Source of the DNA: Psychrobacter sp. NG254
GTDB lineage: Bacteria; Pseudomonadota; Gammaproteobacteria; Pseudomonadales; Moraxellaceae
DNA length: 64,000 bases
Direction of reading: 5' to 3'
NCBI RefSeq assembly: GCF_015277735.1
Contig: NZ_JADHDA010000008.1
Span: forward strand, 28,918-92,917
Of this stretch, positions 9,431 through 18,612 are shown in pieces (position 1 is the stretch's first letter; each line of letters begins with the position of its first letter). The notes under the pieces were generated by a model, which worked only from the letters and a program-made list of their open reading frames with translations, had not been told where the DNA came from and searched no databases. A program made the translations under genes and the position numbers.

Positions 9431-9469
9431 AAAAATACGGCCCCAATCGATGATCGGGGCCGTATTTTT
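9431..9469. terminator. Bidirectional terminator between ureJ and tig
   Basis: A perfect 14-bp inverted repeat (AAAAATACGGCCCC and its complement) with an 11-nt loop. An A-run on one side and a T-run on the other let it serve both the urease operon and tig. Confidence 0.92.
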
Positions 9470-9535
9470 ATGAGCTAAGAACATGAGTACTATCTGAAAG
9501 TAGGTATCCTAAAAACAGATAGCGCTCAGTCTAGA

Positions 9536-10879
9536 CTACATGCCTTGCTGCTGTTGTTGCTGAGCAGCTAGCAAGTCTTGGTAGCTAACTTCTTTGTCAG
9601 TTACTTTACCTTGCTCGATTAGATAATCAACCACTTGGTCTTCTAGTACAACAGACTCAATGTTAGCGCGCTGTTGCTTATCAGTAGTGTAGTACTCGAT
9701 CACTTCTGCTGGATCTTCGTAGTTTTCAGCCGCTTCTTTGATGAACGTCTCAACGCGTGCTTGATCTACTTCTAAGCCTTTGGTATCGATAACACGAGCA
9801 ACGATGATGCCAAGACGGGCAGCACGTAGCGCTTGCTCTTCAAATAGCTCATTTGGCAGCATGTCTTTATCGAAGCTATCAGCATTCGCACCGAACTGCT
9901 GAGAAAAACGTTGCATCATCATGTTGCGTTGACGCTCGATTTCTTGCTCTAGCATAGCGTTTGGTACGTCAAACTCATTCTTTTCTAGCAATGCGTCAAA
10001 AGTCGCTTGCTTAACTTGGCTACGCGCAGCGTTTTTGATTTCGCGTTCCATGTTTTTGCGTACGTCGTCTTTTAGTTTTTCAACGCCGCCTTCTTTTACG
10101 CCGAATAGCTCAAGGAACGCATCGTCGATTTCAGGTAGCTTAGATTTTTCAACCAGTTTTACGTTGATTTTGAACTGAGCTTCTTTACCCGCTAAGTTTT
10201 CAGCTTGGTAATCTTCTGGGAAAGTTACTTCGATAACTTTTTCGTCGCCAGCTTTCATGCCTTTGATACCCGCTTCAAAGCCAGGAATCATTTGGTTGCT
10301 ACCGATAACCAATTTGAAGTCTTCAGCAGAGCCGCCTTCGAATTTTTCGCCGTCGATAGAACCTTCAAAGTCAAAAGTCACTTGGTTGTCTTTCGCAGCC
10401 ATGCCTTTTTTCTCAACGAATTCTTCACGTTGCTTTTGTAGGTTTTCGATCATGGTGTCAACGTCAGCTTCATCAACCTTGGCAGTATGACGCTCAACTT
10501 CGATCTCATCGATACCTTGTACGTCTACTTCTGGGAAGATTTCGACAGTCGCTTGATATACCAAGAAATCATCTTCAAGTTTTACGTCGTCGATGTTAGG
10601 CATGCCAACAGCGCGGATGTCTTCAGATTTGATTGCTTCAAACACAGTATCACGGATCACATCGTTGATAACTTCTTGTTGAATGCCAGCACCGTACTGA
10701 GAGCGGATGTGTGACATAGGGACGTTACCTTTACGGAAACCGTCAATCTTGGCAGTTTTCGCAACTTGGCGAATACGGCCTTCAACTTTATTTTGAATTT
10801 TTTCGACAGGTACTTTAACTGTCAATTGGGTTTCTTTGTTAGATAGCTTGTTGGTTGTGACTTGTAAATCTGTAGCCAT
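9536..10879 (-). CDS. tig: Trigger factor (ribosome-associated chaperone, peptidyl-prolyl isomerase)
   Basis: Trigger factor binds ribosomal protein L23 at the exit tunnel and shields nascent chains. The 447-residue product matches the family. It has the N-terminal ribosome-binding domain with the signature near GFRKGNVP (about 47-54), the FKBP-type PPIase domain (about 160-245, including [17 protein letters not shown]) and a helical C-terminal domain. It ends in a short glutamine run ([11 protein letters not shown]). Genes tig, clpP and clpX are normally contiguous; here the urease cluster lies between tig and clpP. tig is flanked by the 9431-9469 terminator and a 395-bp upstream gap. Confidence 0.98.
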   Translation of the reverse strand: MATDLQVTTNKLSNKETQLTVKVPVEKIQNKVEGRIRQVAKTAKIDGFRKGNVPMSHIRSQYGAGIQQEVINDVIRDTVFEAIKSEDIRAVGMPNIDDVKLEDDFLVYQATVEIFPEVDVQGIDEIEVERHTAKVDEADVDTMIENLQKQREEFVEKKGMAAKDNQVTFDFEGSIDGEKFEGGSAEDFKLVIGSNQMIPGFEAGIKGMKAGDEKVIEVTFPEDYQAENLAGKEAQFKINVKLVEKSKLPEIDDAFLELFGVKEGGVEKLKDDVRKNMEREIKNAARSQVKQATFDALLEKNEFDVPNAMLEQEIERQRNMMMQRFSQQFGANADSFDKDMLPNELFEEQALRAARLGIIVARVIDTKGLEVDQARVETFIKEAAENYEDPAEVIEYYTTDKQQRANIESVVLEDQVVDYLIEQGKVTDKEVSYQDLLAAQQQQQQGM

Positions 10880-11274
10880 GTTAATTACACCTTTAGGATT
10901 AGATAGTACTTAAAATTAAGCAGTACTTAGGATTAAATGGTAATAGACAAACCGAGCCTCAAAATACGGGCGTGTACAACGGATTGCCGTTGGAATAAAT
11001 AGGGGATAATGATAGCCCGCAACGTCCATATCAGTGTCAGTAGCAATCGCTGCCAGCACAAAATATAAAACTGCTGAGGTTGTAAATGCTATCAAATATC
11101 AATAATAAACCGTTAATGCACCGCATAATAACGCTTTTTGGTGAATTATACAGACATATAACGGTTTTCGACAAAATTTTTAAAAGTAGAACAGTATAAT
11201 CTATCTGATTATTAAAGTAAAAATTATCTGTTTGGTGTCATGTTTCCTTATGTTGCTTACCTTTATAGGAGCAA
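10880..11274. other. Intergenic region upstream of tig
   Basis: A 395-bp gap between rdgB and tig, which are both on the minus strand. Just before tig it has short imperfect direct repeats (AGTACTTAAAATTA at 10905-10918 and AGTACTTAGGATTA at 10922-10935, with TTAGGATTA also at 10893). I see no gene; a tig promoter must lie here but is not clear by eye. Confidence 0.5.
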
Positions 11275-11937
11275 TTATAAAGGCAGCTGCGCCAATAGTT
11301 GTTGAATGGCCTGACCGCGATGACTGATGCTGTTTTTATCAGCAGCGCTCAAGCTGGCTGCACTGGCTTGTAAGTCAGGTAACCAAAACAATGGATCATA
11401 GCCGAAGCCACCATCACCATACGCTGTCTCTGAAATCTCGCCATGCCATAGTCCTTGAGCGATAATGGGTAACGGGTCATCGGCATGACGCACCATTGCC
11501 AGTACGCAAACAAATAACCCTTTGATAGGCTCGCTCGCGTGCTCAGTACGAATAGGTTGCAAGTCAGCGATGAGCTTGTCATTATTTTTACTATCGTTAC
11601 CATGTTCACCAGCATAGCGAGCGGAGTAGATACCTGGTGCATTACCGAGAGCTGGTACACACAGTCCTGAGTCGTCAGCGATAGCAGGTAGTCCGCTGAT
11701 ACGACTGGCATGACGGGCTTTTATAATGGCATTTTCTACAAAGCTTAGCCCGTCTTCGATGGCGTCTTCGATATCGAGCTGACCTTGCGGGATGATGGTC
11801 ACCTCTAGATTTGCCTCAGCAAATAACCGTTTGAACTCAGCCAGCTTGCCTTTATTATTACTGGCGAGTACCCATTCACTATTCGGGGTTGGTTGTGTCG
11901 CATGTAGGGGAGTGTCGATGGTGCTTGTGTTGGTCAT
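11275..11937 (-). CDS. rdgB: XTP/dITP pyrophosphatase (HAM1/RdgB family)
   Basis: Hydrolyses non-canonical purine nucleoside triphosphates (dITP, XTP) to monophosphates, keeping deaminated bases out of DNA and RNA. Family motifs are LASNNKGKLAEF (about 24-35, the substrate-binding SxNxxK region), IADDSGLCVPALG (the catalytic Asp region), GIYSARYAGEHG and the C-terminal SHRGQA motif. The length of 220 includes an N-terminal extension of about 20 residues compared with the 197-200 of E. coli RdgB; an internal start is possible, but the ATG at 11937 is acceptable. The gene stands alone, with no close neighbour on its strand. Confidence 0.96.
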   Translation of the reverse strand: MTNTSTIDTPLHATQPTPNSEWVLASNNKGKLAEFKRLFAEANLEVTIIPQGQLDIEDAIEDGLSFVENAIIKARHASRISGLPAIADDSGLCVPALGNAPGIYSARYAGEHGNDSKNNDKLIADLQPIRTEHASEPIKGLFVCVLAMVRHADDPLPIIAQGLWHGEISETAYGDGGFGYDPLFWLPDLQASAASLSAADKNSISHRGQAIQQLLAQLPL

Positions 11938-12488
11938 AGTGTCTTTCCGTTAAGTGGTTATGTGTAGTCTGTTTAATCTAGCTTTTATTTTTAGTGTCTT
12001 TTACTATGGCTATAAATTTAGCTAACCGTCATATTTGCAGTAGTCATTGATGTCTGTGAGGTAGCTTGGGCTATCGGCTGCGCTATCCGCTAATACATAG
12101 CCAATGGCTATGCTGATTGTACGGTCTATAACATTTGGTAACTGATACTTTTGGTCATTGTTGCTATAATACTCGCCAAGCTACAGCGAGTTATATCCTG
12201 TAACTTTTGAATATTTAATTAATAAATGCTTATGAAGTCAAACACTTGGCTTTTAAGCAAAGAATAATAGCAAGCAGTAACCGCTAGGTTCATTTTGGAT
12301 TCATAATAATACGTGATATTGTATTGAGCAGTACCCTGTATCAAGCAATAATATTCGTTTCAAACAATAAACTCAGCCAATTTAGTCCGCTATTTTATAG
12401 TGTTTTTTGCGGTGTAAAAATAGCGTAAAATTCAGTTTCTATAATCAGTTTTATAAACTAACGGCTAAACAGCAAGGATAAAATAACT
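11938..12488. other. Divergent rdgB/sodB intergenic region
   Basis: A 551-bp non-coding stretch. It holds a small perfect hairpin (CATAGCC at 12096-12102 and GGCTATG at 12106-12112), an extended -10-like TGCTATAAT ending at 12170, and a TATAAT at 12440-12445 close to sodB. No -35 box convinces me for either. No open reading frame of note. Confidence 0.45.
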
Positions 12489-13118
12489 ATGTCAAACATT
12501 ACATTGCCAGAACTACCATATGCAAAAGACGCACTAGAGCCACATATCAGTGCCGAGACGCTAGAGTATCATCACGACAAGCATCATGCCGCTTATGTAA
12601 ACAAGCTTAACGATTTGCTACCAGGTTCTGGTCTAGAAGACAAAACGTTGCCAGAAATTATCCTAGCGACTGCTAAAGATGACAGCAAACAAGGTATGTT
12701 CAATCAAGCAGCCCAAGTATGGAACCACACGTTCTACTGGAACTGCATGACGCCAACGAACGGCGGCGGCGAACCTACTGGCGATCTAAAAGCTAAAATC
12801 GAAGAAGACTTCGGTAGCTATGACAAGTTCCGTGAAGAGTTCAAAAATGCAGCATTGACTCAGTTCGGTTCAGGTTGGGCATGGTTAGTCGCTGATAAAG
12901 TCGGTGGCAAACTGTCTATCGCTAAAACTGCTAACGCTGATACCCCACTTGCACATGACCAAATCGCTGTATTGACTTGTGATGTGTGGGAACATGCGTA
13001 CTATATCGACTATCGTAACCGTCGTCCTGACTACGTAGATACGTTCCTAGACAAGCTAGTGAACTGGGACTACGCAAATGCAAAATATAAAGGTCAAGAC
13101 GCTGGCGTTGAAGAATAA
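12489..13118 (+). CDS. sodB: Superoxide dismutase, iron type
   Basis: Converts superoxide to oxygen and hydrogen peroxide in the cytoplasm. The metal ligands are visible as His28, His80 (in QVWNHTFYWN), Asp165 and His169 (in DVWEHAYY). The iron-type signature is supported by NHTFYWNCM and by AALTQFGSGWAWL. The length of 209 is some 15 residues over E. coli SodB because of small loop additions and a short acidic C-terminus. The gene is monocistronic and closes with a strong terminator. The Fe rather than Mn assignment follows the active-site pattern and is probable, not proven. Confidence 0.96.
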   Translation: MSNITLPELPYAKDALEPHISAETLEYHHDKHHAAYVNKLNDLLPGSGLEDKTLPEIILATAKDDSKQGMFNQAAQVWNHTFYWNCMTPTNGGGEPTGDLKAKIEEDFGSYDKFREEFKNAALTQFGSGWAWLVADKVGGKLSIAKTANADTPLAHDQIAVLTCDVWEHAYYIDYRNRRPDYVDTFLDKLVNWDYANAKYKGQDAGVEE

Positions 13119-13143
13119 TATTCAATAGCTAAGTATTTGATTG

Positions 13144-13173
13144 AAAAAAGGACACCGCGAGGTGTCCTTTTTT
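13144..13173 (+). terminator. sodB terminator
   Basis: AAAAAAGGACACC, loop GCGA, then the perfect complement running into T. A degraded look-alike lies at 14181-14203, on the far side of the SDR gene. Confidence 0.93.
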
Positions 13174-13229
13174 TGTTTGGTCGTTCTGTTTTAGGTATTA
13201 ACATACATACCGTCAATACAATAACGCGA

Positions 13230-13970
13230 TTAAGCCACACCGCCGTTTGCACCGATATTTTGTCCTGTGACCCACGCTGCTTCTTCGCTTACCAAAAATG
13301 ATACGACACGGGCGATGTCAATTGGTTCACCAATACGGTTAAAGGCTGACATGCTGGCAAGTTTTTCAACGGCTTCGTCTGTTTTACCTTGATTGAATAA
13401 TTCGGTATCTGTTGGTCCAGGCGATACGGCATTGACGGTGATATTGCGTGCGCCAACTTCTTTAGAAAAAACTCTGGTCAGCTGCTCTACTGCGCCTTTG
13501 GTCGCGCAATAAGTGCCATAAGTGGGTAGCATCATACGAGTGGTGGTGCTTGAGAGGTTAACAATACGGCCGCCATCATTGAGTTTAGTCGCCGCCTCAC
13601 GCAGAGTATTAAACGTGCCTTTTACATTCACGGCAAAGGTACGATCAAAGTCCTCATCGGTAGTTTCTGCGATAGGTTTATTAATCATCATACCTGCGCT
13701 ATTGACCAAAATGTCTGGTTTGCCAAATTCACTGATAGTGGTGTCGAACAGCGTGGCGACTTGCTCAGTATCACTAACATCTGCTTGCACAGCGATAGCT
13801 TCACCGCCTGCCGATTTAATTTGGCTGACGATATCATTGGCTGCTGCGTCATCGTTTGCATAGTTAATAATTGTTTTGGCACCTGCTGCCGCAAGTAATA
13901 TAGCTATCTGTGCGCCGATACCTTTTGATGAGCCGGTTACAATCGCGACTTTATTTTTTAGTGTTGTCAT
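13230..13970 (-). CDS. SDR-family NAD(P)-dependent oxidoreductase
   Basis: Classical short-chain dehydrogenase of 246 residues. The cofactor loop TGSSKGIG is at 12-19, NSAG follows strand 4 (about 90-93), and the catalytic Ser140/141, Tyr154 and Lys158 (YCATK) are in place. PGPTDTEL sits in the substrate loop. It resembles FabG and glucose-1-dehydrogenase-type SDRs and could reduce a small ketone or aldehyde; the substrate cannot be read from sequence. Asn36 and the lack of an acidic residue after strand 2 would suit NADP(H), an inference. It is convergent with sodB and flanked by two related terminator-like stems, which may mark a duplication or insertion. Confidence 0.9.
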   Translation of the reverse strand: MTTLKNKVAIVTGSSKGIGAQIAILLAAAGAKTIINYANDDAAANDIVSQIKSAGGEAIAVQADVSDTEQVATLFDTTISEFGKPDILVNSAGMMINKPIAETTDEDFDRTFAVNVKGTFNTLREAATKLNDGGRIVNLSSTTTRMMLPTYGTYCATKGAVEQLTRVFSKEVGARNITVNAVSPGPTDTELFNQGKTDEAVEKLASMSAFNRIGEPIDIARVVSFLVSEEAAWVTGQNIGANGGVA

Positions 13971-14180
13971 TATTATTCTCTCTATTATTGTAGATAAATA
14001 TCAGTACGCCTATATGGCGCTTTTAAAGACTGATAGTTTTTAATTGACGATATAAACATTAGCAGTGTGCAAAGACAATGAGTAGAGAGGTTCTGTAGGC
14101 TTATTTTTAGATAAATGTATGAGCTGGGTTTCTGTAGGTTTGAAAGATAAAGATTTTGAGTTGCTGAGGGTTTGGATGAG

Positions 14181-14203
14181 AAAAGGACACGGTTAGGTGT
14201 CCT
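14181..14203. repeat. Degraded copy of the sodB terminator stem
   Basis: AGGACAC at 14184-14190 pairs with GTGTCCT at 14197-14203. The flanks also resemble those of the sodB terminator (A-run before, GTTTG a few bases after), so this looks like a related copy rather than chance. Located between the SDR gene and the unknown gene at 14233. Confidence 0.6.
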
Positions 14204-14232
14204 ATTATGGTTTGATTGTTTGAACACGTTCA

Positions 14233-15069
14233 TTATTGACTGGCGTCAAGTTTTCTTCGTAATTCTCTATTAGCATGCATTAACATCTCGAAGGAGTTTT
14301 TTATGCACCCAGATGACCATGCTAAACTCCAAATTGTTTTATCTAAAATGTCATCATTAAAGCTTCTATTCGTTAGGCGAGACATGACTCTTGTTTCTTG
14401 ATTGTCGCAAGTGATTTCTTCTATATGTGACCAGTAGCTTGTATTACCTATAAAGCTAGGGTGAGCTATATCGCAAAGAAACTCATACGTTGGCATCAAT
14501 GTTTTGGCATCTGGATGCTTAGCTACTTTCTGTAAAGAAGTCATAATATTGGTTTGTAAAAGGTGTTTTTCAGGTTTTTCATAGCGTGTCCCCCAAATCA
14601 TTTTTATAACTAAATCCTCTACTTCTGTGGAAGTAACGACTTTTTTACTAGGAAAGGTCATCTGAGAAAACGTTTTGCTTAATACATTGGCATTTATCAA
14701 AAATACTGCAGAAATTTCAAGTAGAGATCTAGTCGCTATAGCCGGAACTATGGTCTCTTTAGTATTTAATCCATTTATACATGATTTGATAAGCTCAGCG
14801 GCGCGCCATAAGGTCATATAGCAATACGCTTCTATATTCGAAGTCTGGTCATTCCAATATATGAAGTTCATTTTCTTATGATTATTTTTATTCAAAGACT
14901 TTAGCTGTTCAGTTATAGACGCAACAGAAGAATAAATCCAACGATATTCGCTAGGTACTTGCTTATCAATATCTGAAAACTGTGAAAGAATTAGATTCAC
15001 AGATCTAATCATTGGGTCGTCGCTACTTTCTGTATAATCGATTAAATCTTTAGTAAAAGTATAACTCAA
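14233..15069 (-). CDS. Protein of unknown function, 278 residues
   Basis: I do not recognise this protein with confidence. It is AT-rich, mainly helical by appearance, and has no signal peptide or obvious membrane segment. Two stretches resemble uncharacterised bacterial families of the DUF5677 type: IATRSLLEISAVFLINAN (about 111-128) and YEFLCDIAHPSFIGN, with an isolated His-Pro. This is a weak suggestion only. Asn- and Lys-rich codon use differs from neighbouring genes and suggests transfer from elsewhere. It is a single gene, with its stop close to the degraded terminator stem at 14181-14203. The ATG at 15069 is preceded by an A-rich but not clearly Shine-Dalgarno sequence. Confidence 0.75.
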   Translation of the reverse strand: MSYTFTKDLIDYTESSDDPMIRSVNLILSQFSDIDKQVPSEYRWIYSSVASITEQLKSLNKNNHKKMNFIYWNDQTSNIEAYCYMTLWRAAELIKSCINGLNTKETIVPAIATRSLLEISAVFLINANVLSKTFSQMTFPSKKVVTSTEVEDLVIKMIWGTRYEKPEKHLLQTNIMTSLQKVAKHPDAKTLMPTYEFLCDIAHPSFIGNTSYWSHIEEITCDNQETRVMSRLTNRSFNDDILDKTIWSLAWSSGCIKNSFEMLMHANRELRRKLDASQ

Positions 15070-15240
15070 TTTAAAAATCCTTTATTAATATGCATATTAG
15101 AGTATCTAGATATCAGATATTGCCACCATATGTGCTCATCATCCTGAAGTGCTTTCTTTTATCGCGTCTTTGAAAACATGTTTTTATTATCATAATATAG
15201 ATAAACAGTTCTATAAAACCCCAAACCCTAATTTGCCCAA

Positions 15241-15342
15241 AGCTTACCGCAATATTATAATAAGCATACGCCTTAGTGGTATTTTGAAAGAAGATATAAA
15301 GCGTATCAAAGTACTAACCTTGACCGGCAATTATTTGTACCT
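15241..15342 (-). pseudogene. Decayed fragment of a DUF72 gene
   Basis: Reading the minus strand gives YFDTLYIFFQNTTKAYAYYN, close to HFDTFYIFFQNTVNAHAYYN in the intact DUF72 gene at 16643-17461. DNA similarity covers roughly 100 bp, and an in-frame TAG stop lies just before the conserved part. The rest of the gene is not recognisable. It is separated from the intact gene by the YdjM-like gene, so a partial duplication followed by decay is likely. Confidence 0.85.
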
Positions 15343-15377
15343 TAGACCATATAGACACTTTTTAGCCTTATTAAGCA

Positions 15378-16547
15378 CTATTCCTCACCAACCAAAATCC
15401 AATCACCATCTCTGTCTACAAATGACTCGTCAAATACTCTCACAAACCCTTGCTTCACCAATTCAATACGCGATACTTCAGGTTCACCATCAACTTTGAT
15501 AATGGGTGCGTCTATAGGCGTAATAGATTGCCATGGCGACGCTTGTCCTGTTTTATTAGCCAATACAAAACTAAAGAATGCCGTGTCGCCTGCCATCATG
15601 CGCAGGTCATCAACGACTAACTGGATATCTTGTTTGTTCGGTTCAACAGCGTCATCAAGCATCGTTTGAGTTCGGTAGCCTGTCCAATCACCAGAGAACC
15701 AATCCAGCCTTTGTGCATAGAGCTGGCTCGCTGCTGGTAAATTTGCGCGTAGCGTCTGCGAATTGTCATACTGCGTCAGATAGCGATACTCAGGCAAGCG
15801 ACTGTCTAAAACGCTACCGCGTATTTCAATCAATCTATTTTGATCGTCTTCAGCGACCGTACGCCACATTAGGATAGTAGGCAGCACAGGCATGGTTTTG
15901 ATACGGGTTATATTGTTTATTTTGGCAGAGGTCAATGTTTGCTCAGCTTTGTCTTGCGCGTAATATTTTAGCCCTAACGAAAGCATCAAATACCCACTAC
16001 TGATAATCAGCATCCAAATGGCAAGCCGTTGGCAGCGGGCTAATACGCCAGTTTTAAAAGTACTAAGTTTGCTGCCTTTTGTCAGACCTATAATCATGGC
16101 GATGAGCAATGGCAACGTATATAGCGGATCGATGATGAACATTGAGGCAATACTAAAAGGTGTCAGCGATAAAGACTCTTGTAGCGGCCACAGTAATTGC
16201 GTGCCATAGACCGTGAAGCTGTCTAAAATTGGATGGGTCGTCAGCGCCAGCGTCATGGCTGTTGCCAAGCGCACAGTAGAGTAAGGCAGTGGCATGTTGC
16301 GCCATGCATGATAGCGACTGATTAACCAAGCGCCCACTATACCCACTGCCGTCAGGACAATTAGTGAATGACTAAAGCCACGATGGTAGGTCATATTGCT
16401 GATGGGATCAGGATAATGTATTAATACATCCAAATCAGGCAAAGTGCCCAACATGGCCCCGTATAGATAGGCTTTGCGTCCTTGGTATTTACCCAGTACC
16501 GCACCTTGTACACTAGCGCCTAAAACAATCTGACTGAGTGAATCCAT
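15378..16547 (-). CDS. YdjM-type (DUF457) inner-membrane protein, putative metal-dependent hydrolase
   Basis: A 389-residue membrane protein. The N-terminal half has the LexA-regulated YdjM/DUF457 pattern: MDSLSQIVLGA, GAMLGTLPDLDVLIHY (an Asp pair), and YHRGFSHSLIVL with a likely metal-binding His pair, then about four hydrophobic helices with THPILDSFT. The C-terminal half (about 210-389) is a soluble region rich in beta-type residues. The family is annotated as metal-dependent hydrolases without proven substrates. It lies between the intact DUF72 gene and its decayed copy. The ATG at 16547 gives the conserved MDSLSQ start, so the start is secure. Confidence 0.85.
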   Translation of the reverse strand: MDSLSQIVLGASVQGAVLGKYQGRKAYLYGAMLGTLPDLDVLIHYPDPISNMTYHRGFSHSLIVLTAVGIVGAWLISRYHAWRNMPLPYSTVRLATAMTLALTTHPILDSFTVYGTQLLWPLQESLSLTPFSIASMFIIDPLYTLPLLIAMIIGLTKGSKLSTFKTGVLARCQRLAIWMLIISSGYLMLSLGLKYYAQDKAEQTLTSAKINNITRIKTMPVLPTILMWRTVAEDDQNRLIEIRGSVLDSRLPEYRYLTQYDNSQTLRANLPAASQLYAQRLDWFSGDWTGYRTQTMLDDAVEPNKQDIQLVVDDLRMMAGDTAFFSFVLANKTGQASPWQSITPIDAPIIKVDGEPEVSRIELVKQGFVRVFDESFVDRDGDWILVGEE

Positions 16548-16642
16548 GGTTATCTACTTGTGTTTTTTTTTATTTGATTGCTTATTTGCTTTCTAATTTA
16601 GGTATGAGCAATGACTGACTGTCATACAAGGTATCTTCTGGT

Positions 16643-17461
16643 TTAAATAACCTCAAAGTGGTGAGCGGATAATGCCTCACGCAGCATCGCGATATTATAA
16701 TAAGCATGCGCATTGACGGTGTTTTGAAAGAAGATATAGAACGTATCAAAGTGCTGACGCTGATTGGCGATTGCTTGCGCCCAGTCCTGCATCTCAGCTT
16801 CGCTATAACGATAGTCATGGCGGTCAGCCGCGCTCATCGCATCCCACCAGTTTAGATTATTGCCATGCATACGCAGATAGCCAGTGCGTTCAGTAAATAT
16901 CAATCGTGACGGCGGTAGGCCATTCACCTTTGGGTAATCAACGCTGCACCAAATGAGACCTTGCTGCCGAAAGCTATCGACCACTTGCGGCGTGTGCCAA
17001 GCGTTATGACGGAACTCAATGGTGAGTGGGTAGCCCTGAAACCAACTGACAAGATTGGCCAGATAGAGACGATGATCACGAGTACGATCAAAGCCGTGTG
17101 GGAACTGGAGCAATAACGGTGCTAAAGCATTTGCTTCGATAAGCGGGGATAATGCGTTTAGAAATGCTTGTGCATGCTCGGCAGTGCCTTTGCGTGCATG
17201 AGTAAAGTCTTGATGCAGTTTTACAGCAAATTTTAACTGACTGTCTGCTTGCCCGTAGGCTTTATCAACCATACCTGCGAACGCTTTTTGCCCGATAGGT
17301 GCGTAAAAGCTGCTATTGATTTCGACTGCGCCGTATTGCTTGGCATATTCACGTAAAAAGTCGGTTTTTTTTGTGCCAGTAGGATACAGCGTACCGAGCA
17401 AATCGGTATCGCTATAGCCACCAGTGCCAAGATAAATACGCGGGGTAGGGTTACTGTCCAT
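16643..17461 (-). CDS. DUF72 (YecE-like) family protein
   Basis: A TIM-barrel-like protein of 272 residues of the DUF72 family, of unknown biochemical role. Visible blocks are YLGTGGYSD near the start, AVEINSSFYAP, FAVKLHQDFTHAR, LLLQFPHGF, TIEFRHNAWH and YLRMHGNN, followed by FYIFFQNTVNAHAYYNIAML at the end. A GTG three codons upstream (17470) could also be the start; I prefer the ATG at 17461. A broken copy of its 3' part lies at 15241-15342. The function cannot be inferred from the neighbours. Confidence 0.88.
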   Translation of the reverse strand: MDSNPTPRIYLGTGGYSDTDLLGTLYPTGTKKTDFLREYAKQYGAVEINSSFYAPIGQKAFAGMVDKAYGQADSQLKFAVKLHQDFTHARKGTAEHAQAFLNALSPLIEANALAPLLLQFPHGFDRTRDHRLYLANLVSWFQGYPLTIEFRHNAWHTPQVVDSFRQQGLIWCSVDYPKVNGLPPSRLIFTERTGYLRMHGNNLNWWDAMSAADRHDYRYSEAEMQDWAQAIANQRQHFDTFYIFFQNTVNAHAYYNIAMLREALSAHHFEVI

Positions 17462-17532
17462 GTTGACCACTCACTGCCGTTTTGGGTAATAAAACTTGCT
17501 GAGCTGTTTTTACTCAGTGGTTATTCGCTAGA

Positions 17533-18612
17533 CTATTTCTTACGCGACCATAGCCATTCAATCAATGCCAATAGGGCATCGTTGTCTGTATTAGGATTAT
17601 TGTCTGTGCTATTCGTTTGCTCATAACTGCTCAAATCATCACTACTTAGCTCACGCATAATCGCTGCGCGCCCATCATTAAACAGCGATTGTGCATAGTC
17701 GGTCGCCTGATCCACACCCATGAATTTTACATAGGTAGATTTGTCTAGTTTTTCATCACTGCCGGCAGGTTTGCCCAGCGTATCTGTGCTAGTCGTCACA
17801 TCTAAAATATCGTCTTGAACTTGGAAGGCCAGACCAATATGTTGAGCACACTCTTGCAGTGCCATGCGCTGCGGAGCCGTCGCGCCAGCACAGATGCCGC
17901 CCATGAGCATGGCCGCTTCAATCAATGCGCCCGTTTTATCACGGTGAATAGCTTCCAAATCGCTTTGTGTGATGCTGTCACTGGCTTCTGCATTGAGATC
18001 CAGCATTTGACCTGAGACCATACGTCTGGCACGTGGCGCAAATATAGCGAGCAGTTGGCTAGCGATATCTGAATCATAAGGCGCAAAGGTAGGCAGCTCT
18101 GCAGTCAACACTTCAAAGGCGAGCGTCTGTAACACATCCCCTGCTAGCAGTGCCGTCGCTTCATCAAAGACAATATGAGCCGTCGGCTGACCACGGCGCA
18201 GCTCATCATCGTCCATGCAGGGCAAGTCATCATGCACCAACGAATAGGTATGCAGTAGTTCTACTGCCAATGCGGCACGGCGCGCCATATCATAATCTGA
18301 GTCACTTTCTAATAGTGATGCTAAGTCATCGCTGGCAGAATTGTCTGTATCAAACTTATTGTCAACATTCTTATCACTATGATCATTCACGTTAGCGAAA
18401 GCGCTGGCGACCAGCAGTGGACGTACCAATTTACCTTGGCCAGTCATCACATAACGGCAAGCATCCAACAGTGGGCTTGGTAGATCGGCATAAGCAAACA
18501 GCACATCGATGTCTTGCGCCAATTGCTCGCGCACTGTGCTATGAAATTGTTCATTATTATCAAACGAGATAAAGCCAAAAGGAGTAGGGTGTAGCGTAGA
18601 AGGAACAGTCAT
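17533..18612 (-). CDS. ispA: Farnesyl diphosphate synthase (IspA-type prenyl transferase)
   Basis: Condenses IPP with DMAPP/GPP to give FPP for quinones, undecaprenyl carrier and related isoprenoids. The first aspartate-rich motif is DDLPCMDDD (128-136) and the second is DDILD (267-271). GKLVRP and DKTGALIEAA are also conserved. The product is 359 residues, against about 300 for E. coli IspA. The surplus is an Asp/Asn/Ser-rich insertion at about 75-108 and another at about 323-344 near the C-terminus, both outside the catalytic motifs. The frame continues upstream to 18804, but the ATG at 18612 fits the family. Other short-chain prenyl synthases are possible but less likely. Confidence 0.92.
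   Translation of the reverse strand: MTVPSTLHPTPFGFISFDNNEQFHSTVREQLAQDIDVLFAYADLPSPLLDACRYVMTGQGKLVRPLLVASAFANVNDHSDKNVDNKFDTDNSASDDLASLLESDSDYDMARRAALAVELLHTYSLVHDDLPCMDDDELRRGQPTAHIVFDEATALLAGDVLQTLAFEVLTAELPTFAPYDSDIASQLLAIFAPRARRMVSGQMLDLNAEASDSITQSDLEAIHRDKTGALIEAAMLMGGICAGATAPQRMALQECAQHIGLAFQVQDDILDVTTSTDTLGKPAGSDEKLDKSTYVKFMGVDQATDYAQSLFNDGRAAIMRELSSDDLSSYEQTNSTDNNPNTDNDALLALIEWLWSRKK

Noticed and set aside
15149..15499. Plus-strand frame of 116 residues
   Set aside because: It crosses the antisense of the decayed DUF72 fragment and the 3' end of the YdjM-like gene; the similarity is explained by the minus-strand pseudogene.
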